A stretch of 64,000 bases of DNA from Deinococcus cellulosilyticus NBRC 106333 = KACC 11606. Its GTDB lineage: Bacteria; Deinococcota; Deinococci; Deinococcales; Deinococcaceae. Location: positions 186,001-250,000 of the forward strand of contig NZ_BJXB01000001.1 of NCBI RefSeq assembly GCF_007990775.1, read 5' to 3'. Position 1 is the first letter of the stretch. Each line of letters begins with the position of its first letter. Shown here one piece after another: positions 1 through 7,305 of this stretch. The translations under genes were made by a program, and so were the position numbers. The notes under the pieces are model-generated. The model did no database searches, was not told where the DNA came from, and saw only the letters and a list, made by a program, of their open reading frames with translations.

Positions 1-1403
1 TTGTGCTGATGGGCCTGCATCCGGCCAAAGACATCCTGCAGAACGTCCATGGCCTGCACCACACAGGGGCCTTTGTTGAGCATCACGCATTCGGCACGCT
101 CTGCCATCGCAGCGTCGGTGATCTCGGCACGGGAGGGAACCCCCTCTTTGACCAGACTTTCAAGCACCTGTGTGGCCCACACCACCGGGATGTGGGCAGC
201 CTCGCACAGCCAGAGGATTTCCTCCTGCACCTCGGCCAGACGCTCAAATCCGACCTCCACGGCCAGATCTCCACGGGCAATCATGACACCTGTGGGCTGG
301 TGGGAGGCTGCCTGCACCATCAGTTCCGGGAGGTGACGCACCGCAAGGCCGGTTTCGATTTTCAGGATGAGGCCCAGGTCAGGTCTTTCCAGACGGTTCA
401 GGTGCTGCTGGAGGGACTGCACGTCCTCAGGGGTCTGCACAAAGGAAAAAGCCACCAGATCGGCATGTTCCACCACAAAAGGCAGATCCAGCACGTCTTT
501 GGCGGTCAGGGCTGGAATCAACAGGTCGAGATGGGGGAAATTGATGCCTTTTTCTGCCTTCAGTTTGTACCCTTTGGACCGGGTCTGCTTCACCCTGAGG
601 CAGATGCGGTCTGGCAGGACCTCCTCCACCACACAGCGCATTTTGCCATCGTCAAACCAGACCTCGCTGCCCACCTCGAGGAGTTTCAGGGCCTCGGGCA
701 GACTGCACCAGACGGCAGGTGCAACGGGGTCACTGGCGTCTTTCGCGTACAGGTTGAGGACATCTCCAGATTTCAGGCGTTTCTCTGTGCCTGCGAGGAT
801 GCGGCTGGTTCGCAGTTTTGGCCCTCCAAGGTCCATCACAATGCGGCAGGAGCGTCCAAGTTCACGGGCATGGGAACGGACCTGCTCCACCATCTGCAGC
901 CACACGGTTTCATCGTCGTGGGCCAGGTTGATGCGGGCCACATCCATGCCGTGCTCCAGCAGGTCACGAACCAGTTGAGCATCTGTGGCGGCCTCGGTGG
1001 GTAGGGTCACCATGAGCCTCACCCCGGTGCCTGTGCTGGCCTCACCGAGCAGTTCAAGGGTGTTGCTGCGCAAGAGTTCAGAGCCCTCGCCCCATGATGC
1101 AGAAGCAGGATGGGTGTAAGGTTCTCCCGTCAGGGCATGAAGGGTGGCCAGCACAGCCTGCAGCTGCAACAGAACCCTGGATTCACTGCGGCCCAGGGTG
1201 GACAGGCCATAACGGCCCAGTTCCTGTTGCAATTCACGCAGGTCCATGCGCCGCAAAGCCAGATAAGAAGCCAGATTGAGGGCACTGGGCCGGAAATTTT
1301 TACGGACCAGATCAGGTTGCCAGTGTTTGAAGGTGCGCTCACCCTCCTGCTGCACCTGCTGGTGCATGTCCTGCAGAACGGCAAGCAAAGTGTGAGGGTT
1401 CAT
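1..1403 (-). CDS. pyk: Pyruvate kinase, long form, 3' end off the window
   Basis: Converts phosphoenolpyruvate and ADP to pyruvate and ATP in the cytoplasm. About 467 residues are visible and the C-terminus runs off the left edge. Diagnostic stretches read on the minus strand are LILKIET (catalytic lysine), VMIARGDLAVEVG (metal/PEP loop) and ATQVLESLVKEGVPSRAEI. Before the barrel lies an extension of about 130 residues containing NFRPSALNLASYLALRR and LGRYGLSTLGRSE, which I recall from the long pyruvate kinases of some proteobacteria and cyanobacteria and not from the standard 470-residue enzyme. The ATG at 1403 follows GGAG by four bases. The family is certain; the role of the extension is unknown. 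Confidence 0.9.
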   Translation of the reverse strand, partial: MNPHTLLAVLQDMHQQVQQEGERTFKHWQPDLVRKNFRPSALNLASYLALRRMDLRELQQELGRYGLSTLGRSESRVLLQLQAVLATLHALTGEPYTHPASASWGEGSELLRSNTLELLGEASTGTGVRLMVTLPTEAATDAQLVRDLLEHGMDVARINLAHDDETVWLQMVEQVRSHARELGRSCRIVMDLGGPKLRTSRILAGTEKRLKSGDVLNLYAKDASDPVAPAVWCSLPEALKLLEVGSEVWFDDGKMRCVVEEVLPDRICLRVKQTRSKGYKLKAEKGINFPHLDLLIPALTAKDVLDLPFVVEHADLVAFSFVQTPEDVQSLQQHLNRLERPDLGLILKIETGLAVRHLPELMVQAASHQPTGVMIARGDLAVEVGFERLAEVQEEILWLCEAAHIPVVWATQVLESLVKEGVPSRAEITDAAMAERAECVMLNKGPCVVQAMDVLQDVFGRMQAHQH

Positions 1404-1537
1404 GCTCCACAGGTACCATCCGGGTGTCTGCCAGGTGTCCTGTGAAAGGTGCAGAATGCTTGAAAAGCTGCAACTGGCGCATCAGGGACATCTGCGCGCC
1501 GCAGCTCTGGTATGGTCCTCTGGGAAAAGGAGGCTGC

Positions 1538-1762
1538 ATGGAAGCATCCCTGAAAATCATCACCGAAGACGGCCCGGAGTGGGTGGAAGCAGACCGCATC
1601 TTCGCCCTGGTGGAAGGTGGAAGGCCCCACACCTGTTATGTGCACCTGAGGGCCATCGGAAAGCACAGCCATCCCAGAATGCTGGTGGTCGAGGAGGACC
1701 TGCCTGTTGTGGACCGCCGTTTGCAGCGTTGCCTGAACCGGGAGCAGGGTGTTTCGACCTGA
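1538..1762 (+). CDS. Small hypothetical protein (74 aa)
   Basis: Not recognised. The start is supported by a strong Shine-Dalgarno AAAGGAGG at 1526-1533, five bases before the ATG. The protein is acidic-to-neutral, soluble, has no signal peptide or membrane segment, and contains two cysteines (in HTCYVHL and LQRCLN). It is divergent from pyruvate kinase and ends five bases before the stop of the convergent ParA gene. The good ribosome site and absence of a better overlapping gene make it a plausible real gene; its function cannot be stated. Confidence 0.6.
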   Translation: MEASLKIITEDGPEWVEADRIFALVEGGRPHTCYVHLRAIGKHSHPRMLVVEEDLPVVDRRLQRCLNREQGVST

Positions 1763-1767
1763 AATTT

Positions 1768-2367
1768 TCACTTCATCTGTTCGTGCAGGAAACGCCCCAG
1801 TGCTTCAAAGTCCGACCAGTAGATCCGCTGGCGCACGGCTTTCAGGTCCCGCACCAGACAGCCCTCTGTGGCGGCTTTTTCGTAGGCAGATGACCTGCGG
1901 ATGCTGATCGGGGCCACAAAGTGGGTGTGCTCCTGAATCACCTGTCTTGCCTGTTCCAGATCCTTTGCAGGTTTGGGGGGTACATTCACGAAAACCACCC
2001 AGTAGGTTGCCTCCAGATCTTTCAGGGTTTCGATGGTGTGCAGGGTGCCCTGCAGGGCCAGGGCACTGGGCGTGGTGGGCACCACAAAAAGGTCGGTGTC
2101 TCTGGCAATGTCTTTCAGGCTGCGTTTTTTCGGTCTGGCCGAGGTGTCATGGATCAGGGTCTCAAAACGTTTCTTCTTGATGTCCTCGTCGTCTGAAACC
2201 ACCTGAAAAGGCAGTTTCTTGCGCGAGGCCCAGGCCAGACTGGTGGGGTTCGGGTCCATGTCGATCAGCAGGGTTGGTCCCTGGGTCTGGAAGTATCCAG
2301 CGAGATGAATGGCGGTGGTGCTCTTGCCCACCCCACCCTTGAAGTTGCACACGGTGATCTGACGCAT
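1768..2367 (-). CDS. ParA/MinD-family ATPase, orphan
   Basis: A 199-residue Walker-type ATPase of the ParA family. The deviant Walker A motif KGGVGKST is at residues 10-17, followed by the second phosphate motif LLIDMDPN. The gene stands alone: no ParB gene or parS-like sites are visible nearby, so it could be an orphan positioning ATPase (for example a one-gene cargo positioner) and not necessarily a chromosome or plasmid partition protein. I chose the ATG at 2367 over an upstream GTG at 2388 because a TACAAT box at 2374-2379 leaves six bases to that ATG, the spacing of a leaderless promoter. No ribosome site precedes either start. Confidence 0.8.
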   Translation of the reverse strand: MRQITVCNFKGGVGKSTTAIHLAGYFQTQGPTLLIDMDPNPTSLAWASRKKLPFQVVSDDEDIKKKRFETLIHDTSARPKKRSLKDIARDTDLFVVPTTPSALALQGTLHTIETLKDLEATYWVVFVNVPPKPAKDLEQARQVIQEHTHFVAPISIRRSSAYEKAATEGCLVRDLKAVRQRIYWSDFEALGRFLHEQMK

Positions 2368-2373
2368 GCTGGT

Positions 2374-2379
2374 ATTGTA
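2374..2379 (-). promoter_or_regulatory. Leaderless -10 box of the ParA gene
   Basis: TACAAT on the minus strand, six bases before the ATG at 2367, so transcription should begin at or next to the start codon. No clear -35 box. Confidence 0.55.
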
Positions 2380-2510
2380 GGAATTCACACGCTGGCTTTG
2401 GTCAGGTGTCAGGGAAATGTCTGCCTGAGGTCAACCCGGAACAGTCGAATCGTTTTGATTTGCATAGACAGGTTCAGAAACGCCACATCCGCCTGACAAA
2501 ACCCTCAGGG

Positions 2511-2516
2511 TAAACT
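2511..2516 (+). promoter_or_regulatory. Leaderless -10 box of the 106-aa unknown gene
   Basis: TAAACT followed by CAGCTC and the ATG at 2523. The spacing matches the other TANNNT leaderless promoters of this window. Confidence 0.5.
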
Positions 2517-2522
2517 CAGCTC

Positions 2523-2843
2523 ATGCTGGATGTCAGAGGAGCCCGCAAGCGCCTGAAAACCGCAAAAGAACTGCTTCATGACCCCACCCCCGAGCATCAC
2601 CAGGAGGTCCGTGAAGACCTGCTGAATGCCTACCAGACCCTTACCACACTGGCCCATGATGTTGTTGACCTGCCCAGCAAACCCCTTCTGCTGCAGGACT
2701 TTCGCCTCAACCACAACTGGTCCAGGGACCTCATTGAAGATGCCCTGCTGTGTCTGGACGATGTGAAAACCCACCGCACCCAGCGCGAAAAACTGCTGAT
2801 GACGGCAGCTGAATATGTGCGGGAAGCCTATCTGCTGATCTGA
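2523..2843 (+). CDS. Hypothetical helical protein (106 aa)
   Basis: Not recognised. The 106-residue product is polar, mostly helical by composition, without signal peptide, membrane segment or cysteine clusters. The central part holds PEHHQEVREDLLNAYQTL and a DDVKTHRTQREKLL helix, suggesting a small coiled or bundled protein. The start is supported by TAAACT six bases upstream and not by a Shine-Dalgarno site. It is divergent from ParA (about 155 bp between starts) and is followed by a repeat-bearing intergenic region. Confidence 0.6.
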   Translation: MLDVRGARKRLKTAKELLHDPTPEHHQEVREDLLNAYQTLTTLAHDVVDLPSKPLLLQDFRLNHNWSRDLIEDALLCLDDVKTHRTQREKLLMTAAEYVREAYLLI

Positions 2844-3339
2844 GGTGGTGCAGGGCGGTCAGCCATCAGCCGTCAGCAACAGATGACGCTGGGCTGATGC
2901 AACAGGCAACAGATCAACTGCTGGATGTGTCTGTCCTGATCTTCACGTGTTGGTTGATCGACGCCAGAAAACTGTACGTTGCTCAAGTGTCTTGACCGTC
3001 CCGTTCGCTTTGCTCGGCAAAAAGCACTGCAGTGCTTTTTGTGAACATCAATCATGGCTGATGCCATAGCACCCCAGTGTTTTTTGGGCTGATGGCTGAC
3101 CGCTGACCGCTGATGGCTCCCTCCATCAACACCGCCCTTCCAGCGCTTTCAGTCTTCCCCCTACCCGCTGGTTCGCAACAGGTTTCACAGATTCTGGCGG
3201 TCCCAGGCCCATAAGATGGAGCGTGCCATTTTGCGAGAAGATGAAATTGCGTTTGAAAAAGAAAATCCCCATGCTTTCAAGGGAGCCATCTGGTGGCTGA
3301 TCGACTGAATTTCTTCCCCATCCCTCTGGAGCCACGACC
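2844..3339. other. 496-bp region without an established gene
   Basis: Besides the inverted-repeat element it holds an open 30-codon reading frame at 3216-3308 (ATG to TGA, + strand; start of product MERAILREDEIAFEKEN) upstream of the phosphotransferase gene. It has no Shine-Dalgarno site and no well-placed -10 box, so I do not call it a gene. Nothing else is seen. Confidence 0.5.
2855..3103. repeat. MITE-like element with 16-bp terminal inverted repeats
   Basis: The left end GCGGTCAGCCATCAGC at 2855-2870 is the exact reverse complement of GCTGATGGCTGACCGC at 3088-3103. Degenerate extra copies (CCGTCAGC at the left, GCTGACCGCTGATGGC at the right) thicken both ends. The 217 bp between them carries no credible gene. 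This is the structure of a small non-autonomous mobile or folding repeat. No target-site duplication is obvious. Confidence 0.6.
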
Positions 3340-4341
3340 ATGACCTTTTTTCCTGTACAGTCCAGCTTGCTGGATGCCAGAGCCCTGGTGCATCAGGTGC
3401 TCTCGGATTATGACCTTCCAGAGCCCATCAGCTGCAAGCTGTATTTGCGTGGGGACAATGACACCTATCTGGTCCAGGCCGGGGACCAGACCCATTACCT
3501 GCGGGTCTACACCCACAAAAGCGAGCAGGAATACCACCTGAGAATTGCCACCGAAATTGATCTGCTGGAGATTGCCCATGCTGCAGGTGTTCCGGTGGCC
3601 CGTGCCCTTCCTCGCAAAGATGGGAGCTACCTGAACCTGCTCTCTGCCCCGGAAGGCATCCGTCCTGCAGTGCTTTTTGAGGGGGTGCCCGGTGTACCTC
3701 CAGAGCGAAACCTCACCCCTGAACAGGCCAGAGCTTATGGGAAAGCCGTGGGGGAACTCCACAAGGCCTGGATGGTGGATCAGGTGCTTCCCCTGCCCGT
3801 GTATGACGCTGTGGCCGTGATGGAAGAACCACTCAGAAGGCTGGAGCCTTACCTGCAAGACAGGCCTGAAGATTTTGCATTTTTGCAGCGCACTGCCGAT
3901 CTGGCCTCCATTTACTTCAGCCAGTTGCCGGATCACGCTGCAGCATATGGGGTGATTCACGGCGATTTGCACAAAACCAATGTGCTCATCACCGAAACTG
4001 GAGACCTCCACCTGATTGATTTCACCACCGTTGGCTATGGCTGGCGTGCCCATGAGCTTGCCGTGCTGTTGTGGTCCACCGCCTTGGTCAGTGATTTTGA
4101 ACCCCGCAAGTTCCCACAGGTGTTTGAGGCCTACCTGGAGGGATACGAGTCCGTGCGTCCCCTGGACGAAGCCGAGAGAAGGGCCCTTCCCCATCTGGCC
4201 GCCGCCCAGCACCTGTGGATCATGGGGGTAGAAGTGGATCTGGTGGAAAGTGGGCGCTCAGACACCCACTGGATCACCTCACAGGGATGGCTGGACCAGT
4301 GGATCGGGTGGCTCAGGGCCTGGGTGCGCCTGCATGAATGA
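3340..4341 (+). CDS. APH/choline-kinase-fold phosphotransferase
   Basis: A 333-residue kinase of the aminoglycoside phosphotransferase (APH) superfamily. The catalytic loop HGDLHKTNVL puts the Brenner motif at H207-G208-D209, and the metal-binding aspartate is D227 in HLIDFTTVG. The N-lobe strand HYLRVY carries the basic residue expected to contact ATP. The closest relatives are probably SrkA/YihE-like or homoserine-kinase-II-like enzymes, whose substrates are often unknown; nothing here shows drug resistance. GGAG lies eight bases before the ATG. The gene seems to be a single unit, ending at a 13-bp stem-loop. Confidence 0.8.
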   Translation: MTFFPVQSSLLDARALVHQVLSDYDLPEPISCKLYLRGDNDTYLVQAGDQTHYLRVYTHKSEQEYHLRIATEIDLLEIAHAAGVPVARALPRKDGSYLNLLSAPEGIRPAVLFEGVPGVPPERNLTPEQARAYGKAVGELHKAWMVDQVLPLPVYDAVAVMEEPLRRLEPYLQDRPEDFAFLQRTADLASIYFSQLPDHAAAYGVIHGDLHKTNVLITETGDLHLIDFTTVGYGWRAHELAVLLWSTALVSDFEPRKFPQVFEAYLEGYESVRPLDEAERRALPHLAAAQHLWIMGVEVDLVESGRSDTHWITSQGWLDQWIGWLRAWVRLHE

Positions 4342-4352
4342 GCTGAAGTGCG

Positions 4353-4390
4353 TTTCATCAGGAGGCATCAACAGACACCTCCTGATGAAA
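4353..4390 (+). terminator. Stem-loop after the phosphotransferase gene
   Basis: TTTCATCAGGAGG at 4353-4365 pairs perfectly with CCTCCTGATGAAA at 4378-4390 across a 12-base loop. No T-tract follows, so it may be an RNA end-stabiliser or a weak terminator. Confidence 0.5.
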
Positions 4391-4538
4391 TGGTCGGTGA
4401 AAATGTGAATTTGTCTTAACAATCCTCCGTCAGAGCAGAGAAATCTACCGTTCCGTACAATGGTCTCAGGAATTTACAGCTTTACAGGCTTCTCAGGCTG
4501 CCCGATTCATGGCAGCAGACCTCCACGGAAGGTGCGCC

Positions 4539-5399
4539 ATGCACGAATTTCACATTCTGACCCTCGGGACGGCGCAGGTGCAGCATCTGCAGCAGGACGT
4601 TTCCTTTCACTCTGAAAGTGCCCGGGACATCCTGTTCTACCTGCTGAGTCACCCAGAGGGGCGCAGCAAAGGGGACCTGCTGAGGGACCTCTGGGAGGAA
4701 GAAGCCACCCCCGCAGTCAACAACCGCCTGCGGGTCAACCTGCACCGCATCCGCTCTGCCCTGGGAGCCACAGGGACCCTTCGGGAACAGCAGGGGCGGT
4801 TGCAGCTTGCTCCTGAGGTCTTGCAATCCAGTGACCTGCACCAGTTCTACACCCTGGTGAATGAAGCCCAGTTGCTCGGTGGTCAGGCCCGACTGGACAG
4901 GCTCCATGAAGCCCTGAAGCTCTGTCAGGGTCCTTTCCTGGCAGGTTTGCAGGGAAGCTGGATGGAAGAGGCCCGCGAACAGCATCAGCAGGCTTACCTG
5001 AAGGTGCTGATGGAGGTTTCTGATCTGCACTGCCTCACCCGCGACTGCCTGCCTTCGGTGAATGCTCTCCATCAGGCCCTGAAAACGGACCCGTTTCTGG
5101 GGGAAAACCACCACCAGCGCCTGATGGCCTGTCTGGCCGTTGCCCAGGACCGCTATGCAGCAATCGCGCACTACCGCCGCTTCCTGCATTTCCTGAAGCA
5201 GGACATCGAAGACACTCCCATGTTGGAGACGGTGCAGCTCGCTGAAAGCATCAAGGCAGGTCAGGGCTGTTGCCCCCGAGATCCTGCTGCTTCTGCAACC
5301 CTGCCTCCCCCTGTGAGTTGTCCTTTTGGATTCCAGAATGGCTGTCAGTTCCAGGCTGTGCCGGGTCTGGAACATCTGCAGGAAATCCCCGTCAACTGA
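4539..5399 (+). CDS. SARP/BTAD-family transcriptional regulator
   Basis: A 286-residue protein with the layout of SARP-type regulators: an N-terminal winged-helix part (about residues 1-95, including FYLLSHPEGRSKGDLLRDLW and the recognition region NNRLRVNLHRIRSAL) and a bacterial transcriptional activation domain of TPR-like helices (about 100-245, RLHEALKLCQGPFLAG, HQALKTDPFLGENHHQRLM, YRRFLHFLKQDIEDTP). The C-terminal 40 residues are Cys/Pro-rich and unmatched. I chose the ATG at 4539 because GGAAGG precedes it by six bases; an in-frame ATG at 4509 has no such site. The target genes are not visible; no ligand domain is present. Confidence 0.8.
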   Translation: MHEFHILTLGTAQVQHLQQDVSFHSESARDILFYLLSHPEGRSKGDLLRDLWEEEATPAVNNRLRVNLHRIRSALGATGTLREQQGRLQLAPEVLQSSDLHQFYTLVNEAQLLGGQARLDRLHEALKLCQGPFLAGLQGSWMEEAREQHQQAYLKVLMEVSDLHCLTRDCLPSVNALHQALKTDPFLGENHHQRLMACLAVAQDRYAAIAHYRRFLHFLKQDIEDTPMLETVQLAESIKAGQGCCPRDPAASATLPPPVSCPFGFQNGCQFQAVPGLEHLQEIPVN

Positions 5400-5412
5400 A
5401 CTTCAACCCACC

Positions 5413-5451
5413 AACTGGCCTTTCCTTTGATCTGGAAGAGGCCAGTTTTTT
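5413..5451 (+). terminator. Intrinsic terminator after the SARP gene
   Basis: AACTGGCC at 5413-5420 pairs with GGCCAGTT at 5439-5446, with a TTCC/GGAA inner helix, followed directly by a run of T. Confidence 0.75.
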
Positions 5452-5786
5452 GCTTTCCCTCTGGGAGGTTGAACACAGAGGTGATGAACTGCAACCTTAT
5501 GTGGTCCAGGACCTGCTGTCATCCAGAATGGTTTTTGCGTGATTTACAGGACCTGCATCCATCAGAATGGTAACAGTTTGAATGCATATCATTACACTCT
5601 TTACGCTTTCATGACATAAGTATTGGGCAACACAATTCAACGGAAACAATCAACCAAAAACCAACTTTTTCATATATAGTGAACCTATAAGATTGACCTC
5701 AAATGTCATTAAATGGTAACAGTCAGGGTATCATGTGTAAATTATCACTTACAAGGATTAATTGTAATCACGCTTTCATAACAACT
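5452..5786. other. AT-rich intergenic region, no gene seen
   Basis: From about 5560 the composition becomes much richer in A and T than the rest of the window. Recurrent TATATAG, TAAATTATC and TAATTGTAATC stretches could hold further regulatory sites upstream of the promoter at 5787. No coding frame or stable stem is evident. Confidence 0.5.
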
Positions 5787-5829
5787 TTGACATCGATTAT
5801 TTTATCTGATAGTTTCATATACATGAAAC
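5787..5829 (+). promoter_or_regulatory. Promoter with overlapping palindromic operator
   Basis: TTGACA at 5787-5792, a 17-bp spacer and TAGTTT at 5810-5815 form a canonical promoter. The 18-bp site GTTTCATATACATGAAAC at 5812-5829 (7-bp perfect arms) covers the -10 box and the expected transcription start near 5822, the position of a repressor site. It controls the PATAN-roadblock gene starting at 5869. Confidence 0.7.
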
Positions 5830-5868
5830 GCAGAGGATCAACTGTGAGATCAAATGAAGGGGCAATCG

Positions 5869-7101
5869 ATGTCTAATGCCATCCTGGCTCCTGTTCCTCA
5901 TCTGCTGTTGATTTCTGAGATTGCCCAGATGCTGCAGGAAAAGCTCAGGCAATCGGTGGCCTCTGCAAGCAAATGGCTGGTCCATTCCTGCACCCACATG
6001 GATCAGGCCCTGCAAATGGATTTCCCACAGGGTCCAGACCTGGTGGTGCTGGAAGTGCCCTCCCAGGGCAAGGGGCTGTCTTCCCAGCTGGATCAGGCCC
6101 GCACCCTCTGGCCACACAGCGCCTACATGCTCTTCACCTCGAATCCAAAACTGGATGTTCTGGACCTCAAAAATCAATTTGAGGACATCACCATCCTGCA
6201 AGCCCCGGACCTGCGCACCCTGTGCTCCAGCATCGAGCAACACATGAAAGCCACCTTTCCCTTCAGCGGGCAGGAGCTTTCCCTCACGGAGGTGCTCAAG
6301 CTTCTGGCCCGTCAGAAAAAAAGCGTGATGGTGCGGGTCCATGCTGGACACCACTGGGGCCGCCTCCATCTGGAACAGGGCATCCTGATCGACGCAAAAG
6401 TTGAATCCCGACCTGCCCAGGGTTACGAAGCGGCTTTGGAGATGCTGTCCTGGCATGGGATCAAGGTGTTTCTGGAACGCCTCCCCGCCCTTCTCCCGCA
6501 CCCGATCAACCCTGAACTTGCCACCCTGTTGCTGGAAGATGCGGCACCTTCCGGCACCCCTGATCACGCCGCAATCCCACAGGAGGGCTCACAGGACCCC
6601 ATGTTCTTCAAACGACCCACCCGACGGGCCATGGACCCACCAGGCCCCGAAACCCCACAGCCACCGTCCCAACCCGAGCAGGAACCTGTTCCGTCTTCTC
6701 CTGCTGCAGAAGCAGCCCCTGTCAAAAGTGAGGTTTACAACATGGCCAGCATCAAAGAAACCCTGGAATCTTCCCTGAGCACCATCGACGGAGCCACCGC
6801 CGCAGCCCTGGTGGACTACAACAGCGGAATGGCCCTCGGCACTGCCGGAGGGGGCATGAATCTCGAACTCGCCGCCGGAGGCAACACGGACGTGGTCCGT
6901 GCGAAACTGCGCACCATGAAAAGCCTGGGCATCCAGGGACAGATCGAGGACATCCTGATCACCCTGGACAACCAGTACCACATCATCTACCTGATTCCCA
7001 ACACCCCCCTCTTCCTGTACCTCGTGCTGCAGAAAGACCGGGCGAATCTGGCCCTGGCACGGTACAAACTGAAGTCTCTGGGTGGGGAACTGAAAGTTTG
7101 A
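5869..7101 (+). CDS. Pseudo-receiver / PATAN (DUF4388) / roadblock-LC7 protein
   Basis: A 410-residue multi-domain signalling-type protein. Residues 10-120 have receiver-like spacing (PHLLLISEIAQML, DLVVLEVPSQGKG) but lack a clear phospho-acceptor aspartate. Residues 125-215 resemble the PATAN/DUF4388 domain (ELSLTEVLKLLARQKKSVMVRV, GRLHLEQGILIDAKV). A Pro-rich linker (about 230-290) leads to a C-terminal roadblock/LC7 domain (SIKETLESSLSTIDGATAAAL, YLVLQKDRANLALARYKL), a fold used to regulate small GTPases of the MglA type. AAGGGG six bases before the ATG at 5869 decides the start over the ATG at 5854. Transcription is probably repressible through the palindrome upstream. No partner GTPase gene lies in the window. 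Confidence 0.75.
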   Translation: MSNAILAPVPHLLLISEIAQMLQEKLRQSVASASKWLVHSCTHMDQALQMDFPQGPDLVVLEVPSQGKGLSSQLDQARTLWPHSAYMLFTSNPKLDVLDLKNQFEDITILQAPDLRTLCSSIEQHMKATFPFSGQELSLTEVLKLLARQKKSVMVRVHAGHHWGRLHLEQGILIDAKVESRPAQGYEAALEMLSWHGIKVFLERLPALLPHPINPELATLLLEDAAPSGTPDHAAIPQEGSQDPMFFKRPTRRAMDPPGPETPQPPSQPEQEPVPSSPAAEAAPVKSEVYNMASIKETLESSLSTIDGATAAALVDYNSGMALGTAGGGMNLELAAGGNTDVVRAKLRTMKSLGIQGQIEDILITLDNQYHIIYLIPNTPLFLYLVLQKDRANLALARYKLKSLGGELKV

Positions 7102-7128
7102 TGGCTGGGCATTGATCCCTCTTTTTTG

Positions 7129-7160
7129 CTGCAGGAGAATTGATTCTCCTGCAGTTTCTG
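7129..7160 (+). terminator. Hairpin after the roadblock gene
   Basis: CTGCAGGAGAAT at 7129-7140 is the exact complement of ATTCTCCTGCAG at 7143-7154, then TTTCTGTTG. A strong stem with a weak T-tract; it separates the roadblock gene from the exporter operon. Confidence 0.6.
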
Positions 7161-7305
7161 TTGAACCTCTTTTTGCAAGACCCCTGAGAAGGTCTCACCT
7201 CAAGCTGCTGTCTTCCGCACATGATTGGACCCTCCATCAAATCTCCACACAGATTCCACTGCCCCTCCACCACCCGGGGCCAGACTGGGACGTGGAGGTA
7301 AGAAT

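Noticed and set aside
3216..3308. 30-codon open frame upstream of the phosphotransferase gene
   Set aside because: No ribosome site, no placed -10 box and no recognisable motif; mentioned only in the description of the gap.
3340..4341. Aminoglycoside resistance gene
   Set aside because: Only the kinase fold is seen; no resistance-enzyme subfamily motif, and chromosomal APH-fold kinases have many other substrates.
5606..5624. Half-site TGACATAA resembling the Deinococcus radiation/desiccation response motif
   Set aside because: Only the right half resembles the palindrome; the left arm is missing, so no DdrO/IrrE-type site is claimed.
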